Of a stretch of DNA of 64,000 nt, positions 22,513-37,281 are shown piece by piece. The DNA lies in assembly GCA_949128115.1 (NCBI GenBank), contig CASBRS010000008.1:24600-88599 (forward strand), in the 5' to 3' direction. Source of the DNA: Anaspis maculata (lineage: Eukaryota > Arthropoda > Insecta > Coleoptera > Scraptiidae). The notes under the pieces are model-generated. The model made no database searches. It was not told the DNA's origin and worked only from the letters and a program-made list of their open reading frames with translations. A program made the translations under genes and the position numbers. How positions within the stretch are numbered: the stretch's first letter is position 1; every line of letters starts with the position of its first letter.

Positions 22513-25500
22513 TCACACACCGAAGAATAACTTCAAAGCCAGATTATCCTCCGGAGTATCTGTATATCTTGCTATGGCGTTCGACTGCACCATCCTGATG
22601 AACTTCTTGCGAAGTGCTTGTGCTGTTAGTTGCTCTGCTTCGGAGAATAAGGGATTCGCCAAAAGTGGACGCCAAGCGACATCTCCTGTCAACTTGTTTC
22701 TTTTGTTCTGTAGATTATCAAGTGCGAAGCGGCACATGACTCTGCAATGTTCATCCGTATAATCAAACACCACACGTTGCGCCGAGTCGATTTCAGGAGT
22801 CATCTTCGCGACGGTTTTTGTTGTGTGTTTCACGTGTGTGTACGTGTTTGTTGCATCGTCCACCTTGTAAGCCGAACACGGTGCCATACGCGGTCTCTTC
22901 GGCGTTTCCTCGACAGACTCATCCGGTTTCCTTTTATGGAGCGCGACCGAACCAGGAACTTGAATCTGTAACAATGAATTGATCGTTGAGAAAACACTTG
23001 ATCGGTCTGGACGCGACATATTTCTCACTTTTCTTCCAACATCAGCTGGCAAGCTTTTCTGTCTGACGTTCTTCATGGGAGTAACTATGCCTTTGAAGGG
23101 TGAAACATGTTCGGCAGCATCCGATGTCTCCACAGCTCTTTCGTCTTCATCGTCTTCGTCGATAACAATGGTGGTGTTTGGCTCGTTATCGGCAGCCACT
23201 TCAGCTGTAGCGGACTCCGTCAATGTCGACCGATCGACATCAGGCTCTACTCTCTGAAAATGACGGAAATTCATTACCCTTCTGATGTTCATCAAAGATC
23301 AAGATCTTGCTCACCTTCTCGACCAACAACTTCCACGCCGACGAGGGTTTCCTTTCCACTGCTGCTTTTGTTATATCGTCCACTCTGGACAATATCGACT
23401 GCAAGTCGGTCAAAGTGAAAAGTTTCTCTTCAGGCAACACCACCGGTTCTGTTGGTTCACAATCGTCCGTCTGCACTCCGACCGGGACTGCTACACTGCC
23501 TGTGCACGACACCTTCATCCATCTGTGATCGTGCTCTTTTCCTTTCCTCACACCGGTGCCAAATACCAGAGAGGCGGGGAACACGTTGACGTGTGACTTG
23601 ACAAAATACTCCAGCGCCGCCTTGAACCTGTAGTCCTTTCTATCGTGGGCGTTTGTCTTCGAGCTCAAGACTAGCTCTCCAAACACTGTTTTCGGCTTGA
23701 GAATCGCCCGCACCACTTCTTTGGTGGTTGTGCACCCGCCCTCGTGATATCTTGCGGCGCCGTCTTCGGCTGTACGTCTGATCACTTCCCTGATGCTCTT
23801 CGAGTCCAAAAGCTTGTGACAATTGGTTGATGGATCTACTTTACATTTGACGCCATAATTCTCACGGGCAAAGACTCCCAGCGTGTACATCAGTCTGTAA
23901 ACCCGGTTGATCTGCTCATTCAAGATGGTTTCATCGATTCCATCGAGATCGTTTCTGAACGATTCTTCTTCTTTTGCGCTCCGGAAGAACTCCTCTGCAC
24001 TGCACGGACGCGTACTGGTCAATATATATTGTACGTACTTCTTGAAATAGGGACATCTCTTGACAAAATCTCTTTGGCCTATATTTGCAAGCAAATAATG
24101 AGAGAAGCTGACATCTTCCTGTGGATCCGACGCGGGCCGCATACAGACAAGACCGTTGTAGTCCACCGACGTCTTTTCAGTCTGCCCTTGCAACATGGCC
24201 TTGAACGTTTTGTAGCATAGGCCTTCGGTGTTGCCAAAAACGAAATATTTCACACGAGTTTCTGCAAAGTGCGTCAGCAGCAACAGTGACGGATCAACGG
24301 GCATTTTAATTCCGTCGTTCAGTACGATTCCTTTGAGCGTTCGCAGATCTGACATAGCCAAACTTTCCACGTGATCCGGCCACCACTGGCCACTCGAAAT
24401 TGTTATGGTCCCCTCGTTCATCAACATATTCATCAGAGGTATCAGGAAGTCGTCGTTCATTGCTGTTAAACAAGGGTGACGGATACCCAAATGGTCCTCT
24501 ATTTCATCTGGGAAAAGTTCCTCGTAGGCTGTCACTGTGTTCACAAATTCGAATCGCAGTCTATTGCCCGACTTGACGTACTGGATGTACGATTCATATC
24601 CGGACAGCATATTTGCCAGCGTTGGTTGCAGATTCTTCAAACATTCGTATGATTTTGACGCATTGCATCGTCCCAGAGCCAAAAGGGCGGCGCAAGATAT
24701 CCTTCTTTTGAAGTTACGGATGATGTGCACTGCTGGGTCGTAACCTTGTACGTACGTCACTGCGCCGGGATAATAAAGGCCAACTCCTTTGTCGAATCCG
24801 CATTCGGCCGCAAATCCGCCATGTTCGTAAACGTTGAAGATACGGTACCTTTTCAATCGTGCGCCGCCCGTCATCAAAATTTCTTTGATTTTCTCAAAGT
24901 TGAAGAGAATGGCCTGGTCTTTTTCACTCGGAACGAATACCAATCCGTAGTGGATCTGAATCAGTGATATACTGGGCGAATGTTCCTCTTTGATTGCGGA
25001 CTTGATCATGATCTCAGCTGCTGTTGGTTCTGCCACCAGGCCATGCACGCACTTGTAGAACAGTATTTGATGACGATGTTGCAAAACGCCTTTGTCGAAC
25101 ATATCCGTCAACATGCGGTCCACACTTTCTGCAAACTGCTCAAAATCTTCGTCATAAATCCTGACACCCGTGGTGTCTGTCTTTGTTGTCATCAGCAAGT
25201 TCTGGGCACTACCAGCGCCATGCAGGAACGTTTTCGTATTCCTATTGGCATTCAACTCTCTCAATGCCGGAAACACGACGTGCTCAATAAAAAACGCCTT
25301 CCCACTGAAAATGTAACTTTTAGTCGACCACAAAAGCACGCTCATGATCCATTTACCATTTGCTCCATGAGGTGTCATTCGTACGATTGATTCGAGAATG
25401 ATTATCGTCATCGTCATCGTCATCTTCGCTTTCGTCCATATCGGTTCCATCACGGCCTGTCGCCACAAACGGCGGAAACAGCATGAGCACGTAAATTTTC

Positions 25501-25834
25501 TCATCGCCGACGCCACAGAGTGCAAACTCTCTCGCTTCCTTCCTATTCGTCCGCGGTAACTCCAAATCCGTTCGCCACAATTCACTCAGCAGCTTCACGT
25601 TTTTCACAGGTAGAACCGTTTGTTTGTTTATGTAAACAGTGGTAGAAGCGCCAATCGAAAAAGCACTCAATGATCTGCAAATATTCAGTGGTGTAGTCAA
25701 CGTAACATATAATGCATTGTCGGATGCGCTCACTTGCCAACAATGGTGAAACTGTCAATGTCCCTGGTCACCGTGGAAAAGTCGTTCATCTCGGCTTTCC
25801 TGAACACAGCTCGCTCCTGCTCCTCTTCACCCAT
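22513..25834 (-). CDS. Y-module gene, copy 3
   Basis: Exons 25734-25834, 25357-25674, 23315-25304 and 22513-23253. Protein identical to copies 1 and 2; splice sites unchanged. Confidence 0.78.
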
Positions 25835-26525
25835 TTTATTCATCAAACTCGAGCTCTGCAACAAACAGAATCCAACATTGAAATCCACATCTCGTCATCA
25901 TATGCCAGGAATTATGCGACGTACTCCACACATCCCATCATAATGTACGTCAAACATGCAACATGATCTTATTTCGTCTCTCAAAATCTCGACCCCCTTC
26001 CCAGCATCTGTCGAAGTTCGGTTAGTGCCAGCCTCCACTAGACGTATTTTGATGCTCACGAATAGATGGATGCAGCCACTGAACAGTTGGTACCACGAGA
26101 AGGTATTCGACATACGACTCCGCCATTGCATCAGAAAGGAAAGGGTGTCAAGCAACGTCCGAATTGACACTCAATCCCCAATGATGAATTGCGGCGCCGC
26201 TCCGGGGTGATGCTATTCCCCTTCACCGACCGTCATCAAAACACCAAGATCATGCATCAATCTAATAACCGTCACCACTCACTCCCCTCCACCGACGGTC
26301 TCCTCTCCTCCAAACCAATTCAATATATCTAGCATCAGTCGAAGTTCGGTTAGTGCCAGCCTCCATTCTTCTAGATGGGTGCAGCCACTGAACAGTTGGT
26401 ACCACGAGTAGGTATTCGACATACGACTCCGCCATTGCATTAGAAAGGAGAGATCCCAAAAAATGCAATGCGGCGCCGCTCCGGGGTGATGCTATTTCCC
26501 TTCACCAACCGCCGCCTCCAACCGC

Positions 26526-26735
26526 CACAAACACGCCACAAACACGCCACAAACACGCCACAAACACGCCACAAACACGCCACAAACACGCCACAAACAC
26601 GCCACAAACGCGCCACCAACGCGCCACACCAAACGCTCCACACCAAACGCTCCACACCAAACGCTCCTTCAACGCACCACCAACCGCACCACCAACGCAC
26701 CACCAACGCACCACAAGATCATACACCACAAGATC
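26526..26735. repeat. 11-bp minisatellite, Y3
   Basis: Seven CACAAACACGC units. Confidence 0.9.
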
Positions 26736-27496
26736 ATGGATCAAGTGAATAATGTCGTCGTAACAGTCTGAGCAGCTTGGTAACTGACTTGCTGTTTTTC
26801 GACGCGTAAGTTCGTATCAAAACGAAAATTGACCGCATTGGATTGCCTGGGCAGTCACGCGGACTTGTATGTTGCAATTCGATGCTAGTGAGCCATCCCA
26901 ATGAATGAACCCAAGCAACGAAATAACAATCACACATGGTTGATTGCCTTAGAACCGCAAAGCATGCTGAATTCGCGATCTCGCTGTTTCAGTTCCGACG
27001 TTTGAAAATCACGAGCAGCGCTGAAACGATATGCAGGTAGCGTCAGAACTCCCCCATAAACAACACTTTCGTGCTGCAGAAACGATCGGATCGAAGGCGA
27101 TGGCTCTATGCGGCAGAAAAACCGGACAGGGACTCATCATATCGACCAAAGTTTCCGTGGAGGATCGACGCACACGCTGCTTCGCTCGCGGTACACCCGA
27201 TAAAATTCGCACGTCAAAAAAGCGGAGAGGTATCGCCGGATATGGGCACATGCACCGTGTTCCTCCAACAAACGTAAGTTCAAGATATTGGAACACATTC
27301 GGCACACACACTCCAAACCGACCGACACACCACTCCATATAGATGCATGAAACATGCTCGGCGGAGCGCAGCAGGTACTTCGTCGATGCGCGAGATCCCG
27401 GCCAGCTCGTGCGGGCGACCGGTCCAGATAGACGGGGGCGACCTTCGACGGACGCATCGGTTACCGGAACATACACTGCTGGACTGTTCATGTTAA

Positions 27497-27622
27497 CAGA
27501 CGTCCGAATGAGGTGATCGGACGTCCGATTGAGGTAATCAGACGTCCGAATGAGGTGATCGGACGTCCGATTGAGGTAATCAGACGTCCGAATGAGGTGA
27601 TCGGACGTCCGATTGAGGTAAT
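27497..27622. repeat. 42-bp repeat, Y3
   Basis: Three units. Confidence 0.9.
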
Positions 27623-29788
27623 CAGACGTACGTGCCTATCCATATAAACAGACGTTCGTCCAATAGAGGAGGACAGACGTTCGGTTCGATAGAGGAAGAC
27701 AGTCGTTTGGATCTATGGAGGAGATCAGACGTTCGGTCCGATAGAGGAGAACAGCCGTCCGGATCTATAGCGGAGGACAGACGTTTCAACGTCTCCGTTG
27801 AAATTGGACGTTCCGACCGTCCAATCGAGTGGGACGCTTCCAGGATGAGACGTTAACAAGCCAGGCTCACAACACAATTCGAAATAACACGAAAACGTTC
27901 GACAGATCGCCAGCGGACGGGACAGGGATGTTATACGCATTCGAGAGTGTGGAGAAACGTGAACGGCAACGCGATATCCTGCGCCTTCCTCGCGTAAGAC
28001 CTGATGCCGGCAAAATCACGACCCATGTCGAGGGAGTGCAGCACAAGGTTTGGATGCTGACCATAGCCAATCCTGCCAATCAAGCGAGTCACTTGCAGAG
28101 AACGTGTTCCCATTCAAGACTCACGATATAAATTGGAATGACACGGTGACGTTCGACAAGCGAAGGCGGCCAGGACTGATATATCATGCGTGATCGAGAG
28201 CGTGGAGCAACACCAACGGCGGATCCGATGTTTTGCATATAGAAATTTTCATTCCTGATATCGACCAAACAGAGAGGTGCGTGCCTGTTCATGTCGACAG
28301 ACGTCAGTTCAATCGAGGAGAACAGACGTTCTGTTCGAAGGAGGAAAACAGTCGTCCGGATCTATAGAGGAAGACAGACGTTTCAACGTTTCCGTTGGAA
28401 TCGGACGTTCCGATTCGGACATTCCTCCGACCGTCCAATCGAATGGGACCCTTTCAGGATAACACGTTCACAAGCCAAACTCACAACACAACTCGAAATG
28501 ACACGAAAACGTTCGACAGATCGACAGCGGACGGGACAGGGATGCTATGGGCATTCGAGAGTGTGGAGCAACGTGAACGGCAACGCGGTGTCTTGCGCCT
28601 TCCTCGCATGAGACCTGATGTCAGCAGAACCGAGACTAATATCGAAGAAATGCGACAAAGTTTCGGATACTCACCGACCTTGTCAATCAAGCGAGTCACT
28701 TGCAGAGGACGTGTTCCCATTCGGAACTCACGACACAACACTAAATGACACATCAAAGACGATCAACTAATGTGAGGGTGGTTAGGACAGATACATCATC
28801 CGTATTCAAGAGTGTGAAGCAGCACCAAGGGCGGATCGATGCTCCGTATGCTTCCAACTGCATGCCTGATATCGGCGAATCCAAGGCGCACGTGCCCATT
28901 CACATGTCGACATGGAGGTCTCATGGTCTCATGGAGGAGAACAGACGTTCGGTTCGATAGAGGAAGACAGTCGTTCGGATCTATGGAGGAGATCAGACGT
29001 CCGGTTCGATAGAGGAAAACAGTCGTTCGGATCCATAGAGAAAAACAGAAGTTTCAACGTCTCCGTTGGGATCAGACGTTTGGTCTCGGACATCAATCCA
29101 GCCGTCCAATCGAACGGGATACTTGCGGGAAACATGTTCGCAAGCGAAACTCAAAACACAATCTGAAATGACACGGAAACATTTGGCAAGCTGACAGCGG
29201 ACGGTACAGGAATACTACACATATTCAAGAGTGTAGAGCAACGTGAACGGCAACGCGATGTTTTGCGCCTTCCCCGCATAGGACCTGATGTCAGCGAAAC
29301 CAAGACTCGTATCGAAGAAATGCAACAAGTTTCGGATACTCACCGACCTTGACAATCAAGCAAGTCACATGCGGATGACGTGTATCCATTCGGAACTCAC
29401 GACATAACTTGGAATGACACAAAGACGATCAACAGGTGAGGGTGGTCAGGACAAATATATCATCCGTGATCAAGAGCGTGAAGCAACATCAACGGCGGAT
29501 CAATGCTCCGTATACTCCCAACTACATGCCTGATATCGGCCACACAAAGACCGGTGTCAAAGAGGTGGAACAAAATTCGGACTCTACCTGGCCTGACGGC
29601 CTCACGCCGGGATGCGGCGGGATCATATCCCCAATCATCGCTCGAGCGACACTTTTAACGATTTCCGAACCAAACAAACGCCACGACGAAGTGAGCGCAC
29701 CCCGGCGTGGACAAGCCTTGTCCTGCCCGACCGACGCCGGGATACGGCGGGATCCCAACTCCAAGTTTACCTTGCAAGCCACTGTAAA

Positions 29789-30205
29789 CCTGACCTGACC
29801 TGACCTGACCTGACCTGACCTGACCTGACCTGACCTGACCTGACCTGACCTGACCTGACCTGACCTGACCTGACCTGACCTGACCTGACCTGACCTGACC
29901 TGACCTGACCTGACCTGACCTGACCTGACCTGACCTGACCTGACCTGACCTGACCTGACCTGACCTGACCTGACCTGACCTGACCTGACCTGACCTGACC
30001 TGACCTGACCTGACCTGACCTGACCTGACCTGACCTGACCTGACCTGACCTGACCTGACCTGACCTGACCTGACCTGACCTGACCTGACCTGACCTGACC
30101 TGACCTGACCTGACCTGACCTGACCTGACCTGACCTGACCTGACCTGACCTGACCTGACCTGACCTGACCTGACCTGACCTGACCTGACCTGACCTGACC
30201 TGACC
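29789..30205 (-). repeat. Telomeric (TCAGG)n array 4
   Basis: 417 bp of perfect pentamers leading to X2. Unlike arrays 0 and 9 it has no interruption, which suggests slippage or recombination removed that part. Confidence 0.95.
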
Positions 30206-30527
30206 GGGACATCTGACCTGACCCGACCTGACCAAGACACCTGACCTGACCGGGACACCCGAACCGGCCTGACCTGACCTGACCGGGACATCTGACCTGA
30301 CCTGACCGGGACACCCGACCTGACCTGACCTGACCGGGACATCTGACCTGACCCGACCTGACCAAGACACCTGACCTGACCGGAACACCCGACCTGACCG
30401 GGACATCTGACCTGACCTGACCTGACCGGGACACCCGACCCGACCTGACCTGACCGGGACATCTGACCTGACCTGACCATGACACCTGACCTGACCGGGA
30501 CACCCGACCTGACCTGGACACCTGGAC
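30206..30527 (-). repeat. Variant telomeric repeat tract, X type
   Basis: Equivalent to 499-820; the upstream interruption and its second perfect stretch are absent. Confidence 0.85.
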
Positions 30528-31562
30528 ATTTGGAAAAATTGCACAAAATTTGACTGTTTCTTGCTAAATCACCGTGTATTTTGCAGTTTTTCCGGAATAT
30601 TTCACAGCATGTTCATGCGATTCAGGAACCATCAAGACCATTGTGGAGCACATTTTTTTGCGCGTTCAACGATGTGTCACAATCACCATTCGAAATCAAC
30701 TTGATGACATGAGATAGCCTTGAGAAAAAGAAAATTTTGTTTCGAACCTGAAAATTTTCGAACAGGTCAAACGGAATTGAACCCAGTTGCCGGACGTTGA
30801 TCAAGTTCTGTCGTGAACCGAATGGAAGCTAGAAAACTGGCGCATCGGACTGTGAAACAACAAAAAACAATACCACCTCGCGATTGGTGACAAACGGCTG
30901 GTAACCGTCAAAATTTTGGAGATTTTACTGGTTTTTTTTTTTTCAAACAGGTCAAACAATTTTTGACCAACTTGTTGAGCTTGCATATATGTGATGGTCA
31001 CACCAGCTTGTGCGGAAAAATGAACTGAACATTTTGAGATGTCAATGTCACCTATCGATAGAACGAGTGAGGACTCACAAATCTTTGAATTTTTTTTCAC
31101 TTTTTCGCAGAAACGATATAACCTCAGAATCATGGATGACAGATCAGCCGTTCCATTGTTGACGTATGCGCGATTGGACGTGTCACAAAACGATGTGAGA
31201 TTTTTTTCCAAATCATCTCTGTTTTTGAGATATTGACAAAATTTGGAGAAAAAGAAAATCGCATTTTTCTCGGAAACTGTTCCTACAACTTGGCCAAATT
31301 TTTTTTCATGGCATCATTGGGACCTAACACATCGACTGTTGGAATATAAAAAAAATCGATGCCGCAAGCGGCATAGACCTGACCGGGACTGGACGGCCGA
31401 TCGAGGCAGTATAACGGACTTGGATAGCATCCGATCTTGTTCGACCTTCAAACAAACTCTCCCACACCGCAGGATGTACAGGATATGTAGCGAGGATGGA
31501 CGTTGATCGGGAACATCTTCGAAATCGGACGTCGGACTCGACCAATCGCGCGAAGGAAGGGG

Positions 31563-31595
<33 letters not shown>

Positions 31596-32304
31596 CGCCA
31601 ATCGGACGTGTCGGATGTCAAGCGTTTCTCGCCCGAACACGTCCCGACAAGTTTCTAAGGTCGGCTATTGTAATCGGACTCCGGCCAGCATCGTTTGGCA
31701 TTGAGAAACGCTCGACATCTCGATCTATCCGTACACGTGTCCAGCTGTGTGGAGCGACGTGAACGGCAACGCGACATATCGCGCCTCCCTTGCACGAGAC
31801 CCGACGTCAGCGGAACCAGGACCCGTATGGAAGAGATGCAACAAGTTTCGGACACCCGCCGATCCTGACAATCGAGCGAGTAACTTGCGGAGGACGTGTT
31901 TCCATCCGGAACCAACGACATGACTTGGAATGACACGAAGACGACCGACAAGTGGGTGTGGTCGGGACGAGTATGTCATCCGTTGTCGAAAGCGTGCAGC
32001 AACATCAACGGCGGATCGATGCTCCGAACATTCCCAACCACATGCCCGATATCGGCCACACAAAGACCGATATCGGAGAGGTGGGACGGAATTCGAACTC
32101 CATTTGGCCTGGCGTCCTCACGCCGGGATGCGGCGGGATGATATCTCCAACCGTCGTTCGAGCAACACTTTCGACGATTTCCGAACCGAACGGGCGCCGC
32201 GACCGAGTGAGCGCACCCCGGCGTGGACAAGCCTTGTCCCGCCCGACCGACGCCGGGACACGGCGGGATCCCAACTCCAAGTTCACCTTGCAAGCCACTG
32301 TAAA
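30528..32304. repeat. X module, copy 2
   Basis: I saw no difference from copy 1 across its 1777 bp, including the A-tract (31563-31594, 32 A). Confidence 0.85.
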
Positions 32305-32626
32305 CCTGACCTGACCTGACCTGACCTGACCTGACCTGACCTGACCTGACCTGACCTGACCTGACCTGACCTGACCTGACCTGACCTGACCTGACCTGAC
32401 CTGACCTGACCTGACCTGACCTGACCTGACCTGACCTGACCTGACCTGACCTGACCTGACCTGACCTGACCTGACCTGACCTGACCTGACCTGACCTGAC
32501 CTGACCTGACCTGACCTGACCTGACCTGACCTGACCTGACCTGACCTGACCTGACCTGACCTGACCTGACCTGACCTGACCTGACCTGACCTGACCTGAC
32601 CTGACCTGACCTGACCTGACCTGACC
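32305..32626 (-). repeat. Telomeric (TCAGG)n array 5
   Basis: 322 bp, identical in length to array 1. Confidence 0.95.
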
Positions 32627-33222
32627 GAAACAGCTAACCTGACTTGACCGGGACACCTAACCTGACCTGACCGGGACACCTGACACAACCTGGTCGGGAC
32701 ACCTGACCTGACTAAGACGCCCGACCTGACCTGACCGGGACACCAAATCTGACCCGACCGGGACACCTGACCTGACCGGGACACCTCATCCGACCTGACC
32801 GCGACACCTGACCTGACCTGATTGGGACACCTGACCTGACCAGGACAGCTGACCTGACCCGACCGGGACACCTAACCTGACTGGGACATCATGTCTGATC
32901 CAGACACCTGACCTGACCGGAACAGCTTATCTGACTGATGCATCATACTTGACCAAGTCACCTGACCTAAGCGGAACATCATTCCTGATAGGGACTCCTG
33001 ACCTGACCAGGACATCATACTTGAACAAAACTCCTGACCTGATCGGAACAGCATACTTGGCCGGGAAATCCGAGCTGACCGGGACATCATTCCCGAACGC
33101 GACAGCTGACCCGACTGATGCATCATACTCGACCGTGACTCTCAACCTGACTATGACACATCGTATTTGTCCGGCACAGACATTCCGACCGAAACACCAT
33201 ACTTGACCGGGACATCCGACCC
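32627..33222 (-). repeat. Variant telomeric repeat tract, Y type
   Basis: Equivalent to 2920-3515. Confidence 0.8.
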
Positions 33223-33974
33223 AACGTGTACTTGATTTTTTGTTGTACAGCTCGAACCCAGACATCTGACATGTGTATGTCACCTAGACATCTATTTTGT
33301 ACTGGACTTCCGATCGAGGCAGTATGACGGACTCTAATGATATCCGATCTTGTTCGAGCTTCCAACCTCCCACACCGCAGGGGAGACAGAATATGTTACA
33401 AGGATGAACCTTGATACAAAACGTCTTGGAAATCAGACGTCAGACTCCTCCGGACGCGCAAAAAAAATAACGCGCAACATCCGACACGTCCGGATGTCGC
33501 GGGTCTCTCGTCGATCCATACCGCGAGTTCCGAAGGGCGGCCACGGTTATCGGACGTCAAGACTTGTTCAAGCGCATGGAAAAACGCGCAACATCCGACA
33601 CGTCCGGATGTCGCGCGTTTCTCACCATCATACCATTTTGCAAAGGTCGGATATTGTAATCAGACGCCAGACAGCATTGTGAGGCAAAAAGAAACGCTCG
33701 ACATCCCGATCCATTGGATGACGAGCGTCTCAACACTTTTGTCGTTCATAAAAGAAATAACTACAACGTTAGAACAAGTGAATAATTTTTTTTCATTTAT
33801 CGACAACATTATGAACTCTCACAAATTATCGAACAAACTAGACTATCTCAAACGTTACAAAACTGTTGAAGAAAACAAATAAATCAACTCAACCTATGAC
33901 TAGACTTTAGAATACTGGTGATACTATACGCATAACTGAACTTACAAAAATCCAAACAAACAAACGCTTGTAGC

Positions 33975-36900
33975 TCACACACCGAAGAATAACTTCAAAG
34001 CCAGATTATCCTCCGGAGTATCTGTATATCTTGCTATGGCGTTCGACTGCACCATCCTGATGAACTTCTTGCGAAGTGCTTGTGCTGTTAGTTGCTCTGC
34101 TTCGGAGAATAAGGGATTCGCCAAAAGTGGACGCCAAGCGACATCTCCTGTCAACTTGTTTCTTTTGTTCTGTAGATTATCAAGTGCGAAGCGGCACATG
34201 ACTCTGCAATGTTCATCCGTATAATCAAACACCACACGTTGCGCCGAGTCGATTTCAGGAGTCATCTTCGCGACGGTTTTTGTTGTGTGTTTCACGTGTG
34301 TGTACGTGTTTGTTGCATCGTCCACCTTGTAAGCCGAACACGGTGCCATACGCGGTCTCTTCGGCGTTTCCTCGACAGACTCATCCGGTTTCCTTTTATG
34401 GAGCGCGACCGAACCAGGAACTTGAATCTGTAACAATGAATTGATCGTTGAGAAAACACTTGATCGGTCTGGACGCGACATATTTCTCACTTTTCTTCCA
34501 ACATCAGCTGGCAAGCTTTTCTGTCTGACGTTCTTCATGGGAGTAACTATGCCTTTGAAGGGTGAAACATGTTCGGCAGCATCCGATGTCTCCACAGCTC
34601 TTTCGTCTTCATCGTCTTCGTCGATAACAATGGTGGTGTTTGGCTCGTTATCGGCAGCCACTTCAGCTGTAGCGGACTCCGTCAATGTCGACCGATCGAC
34701 ATCAGGCTCTACTCTCTGAAAATGACGGAAATTCATTACCCTTCTGATGTTCATCAAAGATCAAGATCTTGCTCACCTTCTCGACCAACAACTTCCACGC
34801 CGACGAGGGTTTCCTTTCCACTGCTGCTTTTGTTATATCGTCCACTCTGGACAATATCGACTGCAAGTCGGTCAAAGTGAAAAGTTTCTCTTCAGGCAAC
34901 ACCACCGGTTCTGTTGGTTCACAATCGTCCGTCTGCACTCCGACCGGGACTGCTACACTGCCTGTGCACGACACCTTCATCCATCTGTGATCGTGCTCTT
35001 TTCCTTTCCTCACACCGGTGCCAAATACCAGAGAGGCGGGGAACACGTTGACGTGTGACTTGACAAAATACTCCAGCGCCGCCTTGAACCTGTAGTCCTT
35101 TCTATCGTGGGCGTTTGTCTTCGAGCTCAAGACTAGCTCTCCAAACACTGTTTTCGGCTTGAGAATCGCCCGCACCACTTCTTTGGTGGTTGTGCACCCG
35201 CCCTCGTGATATCTTGCGGCGCCGTCTTCGGCTGTACGTCTGATCACTTCCCTGATGCTCTTCGAGTCCAAAAGCTTGTGACAATTGGTTGATGGATCTA
35301 CTTTACATTTGACGCCATAATTCTCACGGGCAAAGACTCCCAGCGTGTACATCAGTCTGTAAACCCGGTTGATCTGCTCATTCAAGATGGTTTCATCGAT
35401 TCCATCGAGATCGTTTCTGAACGATTCTTCTTCTTTTGCGCTCCGGAAGAACTCCTCTGCACTGCACGGACGCGTACTGGTCAATATATATTGTACGTAC
35501 TTCTTGAAATAGGGACATCTCTTGACAAAATCTCTTTGGCCTATATTTGCAAGCAAATAATGAGAGAAGCTGACATCTTCCTGTGGATCCGACGCGGGCC
35601 GCATACAGACAAGACCGTTGTAGTCCACCGACGTCTTTTCAGTCTGCCCTTGCAACATGGCCTTGAACGTTTTGTAGCATAGGCCTTCGGTGTTGCCAAA
35701 AACGAAATATTTCACACGAGTTTCTGCAAAGTGCGTCAGCAGCAACAGTGACGGATCAACGGGCATTTTAATTCCGTCGTTCAGTACGATTCCTTTGAGC
35801 GTTCGCAGATCTGACATAGCCAAACTTTCCACGTGATCCGGCCACCACTTTATGGTCCCCTCGTTCATCAACATATTCATCAGAGGTATCAGGAAGTCGT
35901 CGTTCATTGCTGTTAAACAAGGGTGACGGATACCCAAATGGTCCTCTATTTCATCTGGGAAAAGTTCCTCGTAGGCTGTCACTGTGTTCACAAATTCGAA
36001 TCGCAGTCTATTGCCCGACTTGACGTACTGGATGTACGATTCATATCCGGACAGCATATTTGCCAGCGTTGGTTGCAGATTCTTCAAACATTCGTATGAT
36101 TTTGACGCATTGCATCGTCCCAGAGCCAAAAGGGCGGCGCAAGATATCCTTCTTTTGAAGTTACGGATGATGTGCACTGCTGGGTCGTAACCTTGTACGT
36201 ACGTCACTGCGCCGGGATAATAAAGGCCAACTCCTTTGTCGAATCCGCATTCGGCCGCAAATCCGCCATGTTCGTAAACGTTGAAGATACGGTACCTTTT
36301 CAATCGTGCGCCGCCCGTCATCAAAATTTCTTTGATTTTCTCAAAGTTGAAGAGAATGGCCTGGTCTTTTTCACTCGGAACGAATACCAATCCGTAGTGG
36401 ATCTGAATCAGTGATATACTGGGCGAATGTTCCTCTTTGATTGCGGACTTGATCATGATCTCAGCTGCTGTTGGTTCTGCCACCAGGCCATGCACGCACT
36501 TGTAGAACAGTATTTGATGACGATGTTGCAAAACGCCTTTGTCGAACATATCCGTCAACATGCGGTCCACACTTTCTGCAAACTGCTCAAAATCTTCGTC
36601 ATAAATCCTGACACCCGTGGTGTCTGTCTTTGTTGTCATCAGCAAGTTCTGGGCACTACCAGCGCCATGCAGGAACGTTTTCGTATTCCTATTGGCATTC
36701 AACTCTCTCAATGCCGGAAACACGACGTGCTCAATAAAAAACGCCTTCCCACTGAAAATGTAACTTTTAGTCGACCACAAAAGCACGCTCATGATCCATT
36801 TACCATTTGCTCCATGAGGTGTCATTCGTACGATTGATTCGAGAATGATTATCGTCATCGTCATCGTCATCTTCGCTTTCGTCCATATCGGTTCCATCAC

Positions 36901-37281
36901 GGCCTGTCGCCACAAACGGCGGAAACAGCATGAGCACGTAAATTTTCTCATCGCCGACGCCACAGAGTGCAAACTCTCTCGCTTCCTTCCTATTCGTCCG
37001 CGGTAACTCCAAATCCGTTCGCCACAATTCACTCAGCAGCTTCACGTTTTTCACAGGTAGAACCGTTTGTTTGTTTATGTAAACAGTGGTAGAAGCGCCA
37101 ATCGAAAAAGCACTCAATGATCTGCAAATATTCAGTGGTGTAGTCAACGTAACATATAATGCATTGTCGGATGCGCTCACTTGCCAACAATGGTGAAACT
37201 GTCAATGTCCCTGGTCACCGTGGAAAAGTCGTTCATCTCGGCTTTCCTGAACACAGCTCGCTCCTGCTCCTCTTCACCCAT
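33975..37281 (-). CDS. Y-module gene, copy 4, with 15-bp in-frame deletion
   Basis: Exons 37181-37281, 36804-37121, 34777-36751 and 33975-34715. The only protein change among the six copies is here: at 35849/35850 fifteen bases are missing, so NEGTITISSGQWWPD becomes NEGTIKWWPD, five residues shorter and still in frame. Everything else, including the possible Myb-like C-terminus and the basic signal, is unchanged. Whether the shorter loop is tolerated is unknown. Confidence 0.78.

Larger units (their letters stand above)
73..29788. repeat. Higher-order repeat, copy 1 (X-Y-Y-Y)
   Basis: Consists of array, X module, then three Y modules each preceded by its own CCTGA array. Corresponding landmarks recur 29707 bp downstream (29692 bp after a 15-bp deletion in the fourth Y). 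The second Y of each copy shares private variants, for example a C-to-T at 18155 and a G-to-T near 19982, which recur at 47847 and 49674. The block was therefore duplicated as a whole rather than unit by unit. Confidence 0.9.
21761..29788. repeat. Y module, copy 3
   Basis: Same content and order as copy 1, shifted by 18245 bp. The ~640-bp repeats lie at 27623-29788. Confidence 0.85.
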
